Shown here: in pieces, positions 24,084-33,300 of the stretch
Layout of the letters: each line of letters opens with the position of its first letter
Position numbering within the stretch: the first letter of the stretch is position 1
Assembly: GCA_020025575.1 (NCBI GenBank)
Contig: JAHHRW010000002.1
Coordinates: 1-64,000 of the forward strand
Length of the DNA: 64,000 bases
Direction of reading: 5' to 3'
Source of the DNA: Oscillospiraceae bacterium
GTDB taxonomy: Bacteria; Bacillota; Clostridia; Oscillospirales; Oscillospiraceae
Position numbers and translations under genes: made by a program
The notes under the pieces: model-generated
What the model was told of the DNA's origin: nothing
Databases searched by the model: none
The model's input: only the letters and a program-made list of their open reading frames with translations

Positions 24084-25754
24084 ATGGCAGCAAACACATC
24101 ACAAGGAATTTCAACGGTTGGCCTGGAGCGAAAACTCAACGATGTTGCATCTTCTGTGCATAGAATTGAGGATCAACTGGTCAATACAAACGACAAAATA
24201 ACTTCTGTAGCCGACGACCTTGGTAAAGTCAGTCACGAATTAACCGAACTGCGAACCAGTTTTGAGGAATTCATGCAGGAAACAATAAGGGCCAACATGC
24301 TGCAAAAAGCACTAACGGAACTGGTTCGGGTTCGTCAGGAAATCGAGAACAATTTTGGCGGCTACAAAGTTGTGCGTGAAACAATGCTGGGCGTTTTGCA
24401 GGCAACGGATCTTGCACTGGTCAAAAAAACAACGATCTCTCAGGTTACAGAAGAGCTGATGCTGTCTACCCCGGACTACTGGCTGGCCCCTTGTTTGGTT
24501 GCCGTGTCGGCCTGGATTGGTAATAACCGTGATTTGGCCAACCGTGCAATTGCAGAAGCTGTCAAGCGTGATGAAGAAAAGACAGCCCTTACCATGGCGT
24601 TGATTTGCCGCCGTAACAATCGTACTGCAACATGCTTTGAATGGCTCTCGCTCTATTTCTCCCGACAAACTGCTTCCAATTTTACAAAAAGCAATTTTAC
24701 ATATCTGAATGCATATCTCAATGGTGTTTTTGGGCCGGATGAGAATCATATGTGTGATGACTACGTTGCAAAATGGATGCGGGAAATTCAATCGAACGGC
24801 GGCGATGTCGAAAAGCAGCAGGTAGAACAGTGGAGTGAATATTGCAGCAGCTTCACCGTGGATCTGGATAGCCAATTCCCCCAGATGAATAGCTGTGTGC
24901 ATGAATATTCTGATATTGCTGCCTATGTCAGCCGCATTTGTTCTGTTGATACCATTGCAAATAATTTCTCACAAATGAAAAATGTAGAAGTGGATCAGCA
25001 AGCGTTGAAACAGAACATCGACCAGACGCTCATTGACCTGATCAGCCATTATGACAAGAGGGAAGAGCCGCTGCGCAATGAAGAGCGTTATCTGATAAAA
25101 ATTCGTGAATTCAACGGCGACGCAGCAGCAGCCCGGGCTGCTATTTTGGAGGAAGATCGTGCGAAAACTGAGAATGCTTTGGATCTGATCAGCCAAATGA
25201 CCAACATTGTTGTTGAGAAAGAACCTGGTAGTCCATCCGAGAAAAAAACCTCAGTTTCTTATTTGAGCAGCTATATTCGCAGCGGATTCCAAAACTACAT
25301 CACGGAGAAAAAAACTGCATTTCCCAAGGGTATCACACTGAATATTGATGGCTGGTCTGGAAAATCAGAAGATGGAAGCAACGCAGATGCCCTGCAGAAA
25401 AATTTTGAGGAAACCATGCAGCAAAACAGAAAAAATGAACTGGATGCGATAGACGCAGACAAGCCTAAAAAATGGAGGATCGCAGCGATTGTTTGCGCAG
25501 TCATAGCGCTTGTGGGTGTATTCACTACAACTGCGCTGGCAGTGGCCGGCGTAATGGCATGCCTTACTTGTTTCTTCCTTTCCTGGAAATCTGTTAAAGA
25601 TATTGCCGACGATACGAATCATATCAACCAAACTTATGACCAGAAAATCGTGAACGGCAAAAAACAAATTGCAGATGCCCTCTCTGAGTGGACACATGCG
25701 AAGGAAGTTGTTCGTGATTTTGAATCCCATCAATTGCCGGATGTCGTTGCTTAA
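24084..25754 (+). CDS. Large coiled-coil protein with C-terminal membrane hairpin
   Basis: 556 residues, start ATG with AGGAGGAAGAGAACGT. An N-terminal coiled coil (residues 10-95) is followed by a helical domain of 300 residues, another coiled coil, and two closely spaced hydrophobic helices (about 468-486 and 489-508, IAAIVCAVIALVGVFTTTAL) before a short cytoplasmic tail. It is a tail-anchored, hairpin-type membrane protein. No enzymatic motif seen. Fourth gene of the SPFH unit; probably part of one membrane complex. Confidence 0.65.
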   Translation: MAANTSQGISTVGLERKLNDVASSVHRIEDQLVNTNDKITSVADDLGKVSHELTELRTSFEEFMQETIRANMLQKALTELVRVRQEIENNFGGYKVVRETMLGVLQATDLALVKKTTISQVTEELMLSTPDYWLAPCLVAVSAWIGNNRDLANRAIAEAVKRDEEKTALTMALICRRNNRTATCFEWLSLYFSRQTASNFTKSNFTYLNAYLNGVFGPDENHMCDDYVAKWMREIQSNGGDVEKQQVEQWSEYCSSFTVDLDSQFPQMNSCVHEYSDIAAYVSRICSVDTIANNFSQMKNVEVDQQALKQNIDQTLIDLISHYDKREEPLRNEERYLIKIREFNGDAAAARAAILEEDRAKTENALDLISQMTNIVVEKEPGSPSEKKTSVSYLSSYIRSGFQNYITEKKTAFPKGITLNIDGWSGKSEDGSNADALQKNFEETMQQNRKNELDAIDADKPKKWRIAAIVCAVIALVGVFTTTALAVAGVMACLTCFFLSWKSVKDIADDTNHINQTYDQKIVNGKKQIADALSEWTHAKEVVRDFESHQLPDVVA

Positions 25755-25788
25755 TATCAAAAAAGCTTAGGTAAAGGAGGTTCTTACC

Positions 25789-25962
25789 ATGCCTGATACA
25801 GATAACATGGAAAACATCACTGAATTTGACGAATTGGAAGCATTATTTGGGCAGGATGATTCTGAGCTTGCCAATAATGAAAGGGTCATGCTCTCACAGA
25901 ATCTTGAAGGGTTTGCCAGTTGCTTCCCCGATTGGGACTTGCATCCCCCCGTACGAAAATAA
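25789..25962 (+). CDS. 57-residue acidic peptide closing the SPFH operon
   Basis: ATG 25789 follows a perfect AAAGGAGG, and the frame runs 57 codons to TAA. The first half is strongly acidic (ENITEFDELEALFGQDDSEL). The end, CFPDWDLHPP then VRK, looks like a short interaction motif. It sits 34 bases after the fourth gene and just before the terminators, so it belongs to the operon. Small acidic peptides with such C-termini may be clients, inhibitors or signals; nothing more can be said from sequence. Confidence 0.65.
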   Translation: MPDTDNMENITEFDELEALFGQDDSELANNERVMLSQNLEGFASCFPDWDLHPPVRK

Positions 25963-26026
25963 TTTATTCTGTACGCCGGACAGTTTGCATTTTTGAGGGA
26001 TAAAACCAAACCATAATTTCCATCAA

Positions 26027-26051
26027 GGGGTGGCAGCATAGCTGTCACCCC
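26027..26051. repeat. Strong hairpin after the SPFH operon
   Basis: GGGGTGGCAGC pairs with GCTGTCACCCC over 11 bp with one G-T pair around ATA. There is no T tract, so it may stabilise mRNA 3' ends. Confidence 0.6.
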
Positions 26052-26063
26052 AATTCACGCTGC

Positions 26064-26105
26064 AATAAAGTTCCACTATCGTTAGATTGTGGAACTTTAT
26101 TTTGC
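26064..26105 (+). terminator. Intrinsic terminator of the SPFH operon
   Basis: AATAAAGTTCCAC pairs perfectly with GTGGAACTTTATT (13 bp), followed by TTGCCTTTTT. Confidence 0.8.
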
Positions 26106-26554
26106 CTTTTTCTACTAATAATTTATATTTTCGAATTGTTTTAGATTTGAATGGATATGTCTTTTAGACAATTATTATACAAAATGACGGTTTTTTATCC
26201 ATAATATTTCAAAAATTGACACCTTCGTGGCAGATACTTGCATTTATTGGCAGGTATCATTTAAGATGCAGTTTGAAATGAAATGTGCACAGTTTCCGAT
26301 TGTATAAGATGACTTATTTGTATATAATTTGCGAATAATGGTATATAACTTCCATTAAGACACCCTATATACAGGGTTTTCATGTGTAATGAGGCGAACG
26401 GCGCAAGGGATTCGTATCCGGCATAAAACTACAATTTTACGCGATTTTGGTTCATACGCTGCACCGTTATCTGTATGAATTTATATACTATATTTTTCTC
26501 CTATTTTAATATTTTTCTGCCAATATATCATGCAGAAATCCCTATGTACGGAAC
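26106..26554. other. AT-rich intergenic region
   Basis: About 450 bases without a supported gene separate the SPFH operon from the pilus operon. Several poor -10-like AT tracts occur, but nothing I would call except the promoter that follows. Confidence 0.5.
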
Positions 26555-26582
26555 TTGACAGAACTATTTTGAGTGATATCAT
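26555..26582 (+). promoter_or_regulatory. Promoter of the pilus operon
   Basis: A perfect TTGACA (26555-26560), 16 bp, then TATCAT (26577-26582). No other strong promoter precedes the sortase gene. Confidence 0.65.
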
Positions 26583-26728
26583 AAATAGTAGATAAAATAA
26601 TTAAACGAGCGGAAATTTGCCATTTCGCATATTTTTTACCCATATAACCAAGAAAAAAGATTTAAAGAACGAAAAGGGAATTTTGTTGGGAAATCATTGC
26701 AAAAAGCTGGAGGCCAAATGGAAAGGAA

Positions 26729-27343
26729 ATGTTCAGAAAAAGAAATGGACTGCTCCTGATTGTACTCGGAGCGTGTGCAATATTATCAGCAGGTGTGCTG
26801 TTTTGGTTTAACGAAAAGGAGCAGCGGTCTGCTGCTCAAACGAGCAATCAGGCACTTTTGAAAATGCAATCCATGCAGGATAACCCTGCAGCGGATGATT
26901 GGAAACAACTGAATAACGATAAGCCAACGGAGATTGAAATCGATGGAGAATGGTACATCGGGCAGCTGAGCATACCGGCTCTTGATTTGGAGCTGCCCGT
27001 AATCTCACAGTGGAATTACGAACGGCTGGAAAAAGCTCCATGCCGCTATTCTGGGTCGGTCTTGAACCGGGATTTGGTGATTATGGCACACAACTATCGT
27101 GCACATTTCGGCAGGCTCGGTGAGTTACCACTGGACACGAAGATCTATTTTCGTGATGTACAAGGCAATCAGACCCAGTATCGGTTGGCGGTACTGGACA
27201 TCCTGACTCCAGAGGATGTAAAAGAGGTTACATCAGAGCAATACGACCTGACCCTGTTCACCTGCACCTATGGCGGCAAGAACCGGGTTGTGGCGCGATG
27301 TGTATTAGAAGAAACAGAAAGTAAAGTGAGGTGCGACAGTTGA
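26729..27343 (+). CDS. Sortase, accessory or housekeeping type
   Basis: 204 residues. An N-terminal membrane anchor (GLLLIVLGACAILSAGVLFW) precedes the sortase beta barrel. The catalytic residues are visible: His in IMAHNYRAHFG, Cys in LTLFTCTYGG and Arg in KNRVVARC. It lacks the C-terminal transmembrane helix of pilin-polymerising class C sortases, so it more likely anchors proteins to peptidoglycan or acts on the adhesin. Its TGA overlaps the TTG start of the adhesin gene, so the two are translationally coupled. The exact class is uncertain. Confidence 0.85.
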   Translation: MFRKRNGLLLIVLGACAILSAGVLFWFNEKEQRSAAQTSNQALLKMQSMQDNPAADDWKQLNNDKPTEIEIDGEWYIGQLSIPALDLELPVISQWNYERLEKAPCRYSGSVLNRDLVIMAHNYRAHFGRLGELPLDTKIYFRDVQGNQTQYRLAVLDILTPEDVKEVTSEQYDLTLFTCTYGGKNRVVARCVLEETESKVRCDS

Positions 27344-30300
27344 GAAAACATAGTTTTATTCGCTCTGTTGCAGGCTTTCTGGCAGTGCTTATGACATTCT
27401 ACGGTGTAATGCCGACCAAAGCGTTTGCAAATGAGCAAATACAGCAAGGCGATACCGCAGAAGTAGAGTGGCTGGATCAAGCAATGCCGGAAACGGTGGT
27501 TGCGGATATCGAGGAACCTGTACCGCAGACGGAGACGGTACCTTGGATCACAGCCGCGGAAACGACAGTTCCCACGGATGCAGCGCAGGAGACCATGGCA
27601 CCAACAGATGCTACGCAGGAGACCACGGCACCTACGGAAGCTGCGCAGGAGACCACGGCTCCCACGGAAGCTGCGCAGGAGACCACGGCTCCCACGGAAG
27701 CTGCGCAGGAGACCACGGCACCAACAGATGCAGCCCAGCAGGTCACTGTGCCTACGGATCCCACGAAGGAAACCGTAGATCCCACCGGTGAAAGCAAGCC
27801 GGAAGAAATCGTTCAAAATGTCTATCAAGATGGCGTAATCCGGATTTACAGTTTCCAGCAGCTTCAGCTTTTGGGCACTGGGGTTAAGGTTACATCTCTG
27901 GACGACGATCCGGAACAGCTGGGGCAGGGCAAGGTAGTGACCGACGAAACGGGACAGCCCGTGACCTACAGCATGCACGGAACGTATACCCTGGCACAGG
28001 ATATTCTGATTCCAGAGGGGATGCTGTGGCAGGTGCCTCAAGGTTTTACCGGGCGAATCGCTCCGGTGGATACCCCAAATGCACGGCAGGTTCTCCGGGA
28101 AACGGAAGTGCCTGCGGAAGTCGTTCCGGGGGTAGATCAATCTGAATCAGCCCCAGAGCGTGAAGGAAATGATTCTGTGGCTCCGGAAGTTTCGAGCACC
28201 GGTACACAGCTGCCGCTGTACGATGCCCCCACGGACACGATCTATATCTATCACCCCTATCAGCTGGCAGTTATGGCAATGGACAATGCAGCCGATCAGC
28301 CGGTGCTGGATCAGGATGCAGATGCGCAATCTTTTGGTATGGGGCAGCCCATTTTGCTGGGGGCGGATGGGACGGCGCACCTGACCTACGGACCGGACCA
28401 CACCTATGTGCTATCCTCTCAGTTCTGCTCGGATCGGCCGGAGATTTTGTCGGTACAGTTTTTTGCAGCGTCTGACAACGATGGGCGCGACTTTGCTGGA
28501 CAGCTTATCAAGACCATCGGCGACAAGGACTACATCCTCATCGGCAATGCAGATCAGCTGCGAGCAATTGGCTCGAATAAGCCGGTGATGGGTGCGGTTT
28601 ATCAGGCGTATAAATCTGCGTTTGGCAGCTGGACAGTTGATTCTGACAAGAATGACAACCCAATCATGCTTTACGGCGGTGATGCAGATCTGCTGCAAAG
28701 TCAGAATGGTAAAAAGGATTATTCGTTTGGAGTACCGGATGGCACCGATAGTAGCCTTTCAGACAAAGGCATTATGAAAGGGCGGTGCGGTGTAGATCCC
28801 AAAACAGGTGAAATAGATCCCGAATTGGACATTGAGACTCTGGGTAAGACATACACCTATTCTAATAATGCAAATTACATCATTTTCCGGGACATTGATC
28901 TTGGTAGTGTGAAATGGGAACCGCTGCAGTTCTACGGCAATATGATTGGCGCAAAGTCTGCAGGGGGCGGAAAACTGTGGGATGATACTGGAACCAATAT
29001 TATCTCCGGCGAACGTCCGGTGATCTCCAATGTGTTGGTGAATCAGGAGAAAAAACGGAATTCAGACGGGACCATGGGCGTCGGCTTTTTCTCCACAATT
29101 GAAAGTGAAATGAAGTTGACAACCAGCTCTCTTTCCAGCCCAGATCCGGTGATTGTCAAAAATCTGGTTCTGGAAAATGTCAGCGTGACCAACGGCCAGA
29201 CAGCAGTGCACCACGAGGTCAGCATAATAAACGGTCTGCTTGGAGCGTTAGGTGCAATCGTCGGAACAGTTCTTGATGTGCTCTTGATACCAATTTTTGG
29301 CATATCGTTTAGAGAACTGTTGACCGATTTGCTGACGGCCCGAAAGGCGGAACCCAGTTTCTATGCAACCGGCGGCTTTGCCGGTCGAATCGTGGGTAAT
29401 GCCCTTGTGAGCGGGTGTGAAGTTCGGAATGTGACGGTCAGCAATGTGACCAATTTCACCGGCGGCTTTGTGGGGTATACCGAGGGCACTGCCCACTACT
29501 TGTTACAGGGATTGGGAAAGTTAATTCAAGTTTTGGAAAACCTGTTGAACGCAGTTCCATTGCTGGGTCTGGGCGATTTGGTGAAAGTACTGGTGAAATT
29601 GCTGGGCGTAGATAAACTGATTGTCACCGGCTATGATAATCCGGTGATTGCAAACTGTACCGTGACAAACCTATCGGGTTCAGTAGGCAACAAAAACGCC
29701 GCTGCTCCTGCTGCCATCGGAGATCAGACGCTGCCCAGCGGCAGCTATGCCGGCGGATTTGTGGGCGCACAGATCGGTACCCAAATCACAGACTGTACAG
29801 TGCAGAACAGCACCTATACCGTACTGGCAGATCAGTACGGCGGCGGCTTTGCCGGTATCACCCGCGACGGCGAAATCGATGGTATCCTGGAGAAGTTGGG
29901 TGTGGAGCTGCTGAAGATAATCCAACCGCAGAGCCTGCTGATGGCATGCCAGATCTTAAACTCAAATGTGACGGTAAGCGGCGGCAGCTACCTGGGCGGC
30001 TTTACCGGGGCACTGGCCAGCAGCTATGCAGTCAACGATACCATAACAGGCAGTTTGAATGTTTCCGGTACCGGCAGCTATGTTGGCGGTGTCGCAGGAA
30101 CTGCCACACTGGGTTGGGTAACCAATCTGGGGGCAGATGAGGTCAAAGAAGAAAACCTTTTCTCTACGTTAAAGGAGCTTTTGCTGAGGGCGCTTGGAAA
30201 TCCAAATTCCAATGCGCTGCTTTCCCTTGTGGGTCTGTCGCCTTCGGCAATTCTGGGCGTGCAGGTGGACTGCACGGATATCCAGATTTCCGCAGACGGT

Positions 30301-33300
30301 GACTATGCAGGTGGTATTTTGGGCAAAGGCGATGGTGCATATCTGGCAAACTCATCCAAATGTGCAGAGCTCCCAGCTTGGAAACACGGAAAGTTCTCAC
30401 AGCCCGCATCCCGCGGCAATTCTGTAACAGGACTGAGCAGGGTTCACACGGGCGGCAGCTATGCCGGCGGTGCAGTGGGCGAAATGGTTCCGGCCAGTGC
30501 CGCGGGTGTATTGGATGGCACATTGGGTCTTGCAAATATGCTTGGCTTTACCCTTACGGATCTAACCCTTTCCGGGGACAACATTTCCGTGACCGCGGGC
30601 AATCGATATGCAGGCGGTGTCATTGGCGAAGCCATGGGTGGCCAGATTGAAAATGTTACGCTTTCAGGCATCTCAGAAGTGACAGCGAAGAGCCGTGCAG
30701 GTGGATTTGCAGGTGTTGCAGGTCCCGGTGATCTGGCAGGTTCCAATGGATTGGAACTAAAGCTGCTGGGAATTAAAGTGCTGGAAATTAACAATCTGCT
30801 GGCCGTTGGTCAGAGCGTACGGGTTACCGGAAATAACTGCACCGTGAACGGTGGTGCAGAAACTGGTCTGACAGTTACGGCTATGGGCAGCGACGAACAG
30901 GGGACTACGGAGCAGTTCACTGCGGCAGGCTTTATTGCCAAAGGCAACAGTACAGAATTTGAAAACTGCCATGTGGAGAATCTGCTTTGTGTTTCTGCAC
31001 CGGAGCTCAACGGCTATGCCGGTGGTTTCGTAGGAACCTCTGAGAGCGGCGGCCTTGCGGACGTTGCCGATAAAGCCAAAATCAAAGATCTACTTTCGGT
31101 GAGCAATTTGGTGACCGCTGTGGGATACCTGATTCCCCAATATACAAATTGCACCGTTGCTTATTTGAGCGGTGGCGGTGTGAATGGCGATGTGGCAGGT
31201 GGATTTGCTGCAGATTTCCGCAGTGGCAAGGTAGATAATACAGACCCCGACAAAAATGATCCCTATGCGGTCTACAATATCGATCATGTAAATGGTCAGT
31301 CCTATGCCGGTGGATTTGGCGGCCGGGTCACATCCGGAGCACTGGCGAATGCCGGTGGTGGCTTGTCCATCTTGGGCGGTCTGACGGGTGTCAATATCAA
31401 TATCAGTGATCTTTTGAGCGTGGTAGAGGCCTATGTACCTTACGTCATCAATGCTGGTGTCCAGTCTGAAGAAGGATTTACAGTATCTGCTCCGGTGATT
31501 CGGGATACCGATGCCAACTCTGGCAGTGCCGGTGGTTTTATCGGCTATGCCAGCGGTGCACAGGTCTCAAAGAGCAATGTAAATCGCTTAAAACATACAA
31601 AGGTCACGCCACCTGCCGATCTGGAAGCAGTGGCGGCCCCCAGCTACTTTGATGGTTCCAGCAGCTATGCCGTATACGGCCAGCGTTATGCGGGCGGATA
31701 TGTGGGACATCTGGACATCGGAAGTGCGGCCTCTTTGGGCGGTGGTCTGAAAATTCTGGGCGAAACCATTCAGTTGACCAATATTCTGGATGCTCTGTCG
31801 GTGGTGGTTTCCACGGTGGAACATTCCAGCGTGATTGGCAGTCCCGGCGGGTTTGCCGTTCGGGGTGATTACAGCGGTGGTTTTGCCGGAAAGATTTCCG
31901 GCGGCCATGTGCAGAACTGCCATGCAAAGAATTTCTCTTACATTATCGGCCTGAGCACGGCAGGCGGCTATGTGGGCAACCTGCTCCCCGGCAATGTAGC
32001 CAATGTGTTGGAAAATACCAGCATTCTAGGCGGACTTGTAAGCGCGGATGAGGCACTGGCCTCTTTGGCAGAGGATTTTGTACCATCCATCCGCAACAGT
32101 ACGGCCAGCGGCATCCCCTGCGGAGGTGCAGTGCGTGCACATGAGAAGTCCACAGAGTATGCGCAAAAGGGCTGCGCAGGCGGTTATGTTGGACTGAATG
32201 AAGGCGGCCAAATCCGTGGCAACGATACGAGCCGCTGGAAAAAAGAGGATCCTTATTCCGGTCCACAGAATGAATGCAAGGTGGAACGAATCGACTCCGT
32301 TTACGGTTATGAGTATGCCGGTGGTTATACCGGACTGATGCGCAGTGCAGATACCGTGAAGGTGGGTGGACTGGACCTGCTGGGCGGTCTCATTAAAATT
32401 GGCAATATCTTGGGCGCACTCAGTATCACATATCCCACGCAAACCGACACCGCAACCTATGGGCCACTGGCCAATATGGATGTTGAAACATGGAATGCCT
32501 GGGTGGAATATGTTGGTAAGTATGGCGGTCGAGGCGAAGAGCTTGCCAAAATTGGCCGCGTAGAAACTCAGGATCAGCTGAATGCAATCCTCAAGGATTT
32601 TGTATATGGCTATACAGTGGCGTCAGGTCGTACCGAGCGTGATGAGATGGCAATCAGCGAAGGTGCAAGTGCTGGCGGTTATGTGGGCATGATGATCAGC
32701 GGCGTAATAACCAACGGTCAGGCCCACGATGTGAAGGCAGTACAGGCTATGGGTAACGCAGGCGGCTATGCAGGCAAAATGCGGGCCGGCGGTGCAGCAG
32801 AGTTCGGTACCGTGAGCATCCTGGGCTTAAATCTCAATTTGGGACAGTTGGTGCAGGCAGCACAGTTCTTTGTCCCTGTGATCAAGGGGTCGTCTGTGGA
32901 GGGCTATCGCTCCGGCATGACGGTCACCGCCACCGGAAAGAATGCGGCCCAAAGCTTGGGCAATGCAGGCGGATATGTAGGCAGTGCCTATGGCGCCCAG
33001 ATTTGGGGAGACAAGCCGAATGCAGATTCTGGCTGTAATGTTCTCAAGCTGCAGCGGGTCACCGGTAATTATACAGCAGGTGGCTATGCAGGCTTTGTAA
33101 CAGCGGGTGCTGTGGCGAAGGTCAACACCAATATGGCGGATAATTTCCTGCAAAGCGTTCTGGATCACATCATTGGCAATTTGGGTGATTTGCTTTCAAT
33201 CATGAAAGCAACGGTCACCACGATTCGCGGGGCAAAGGTCACGCCCGCTGCTCCCGACTATGGCTTTGTGGTGGGCGGAGATGCCGATTATTCCGGCGGC

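Noticed and set aside
27581..27740. 30-bp repeats considered as a CRISPR array
   Set aside because: Units are contiguous without spacers and keep the reading frame of the adhesin stalk; no cas genes nearby.
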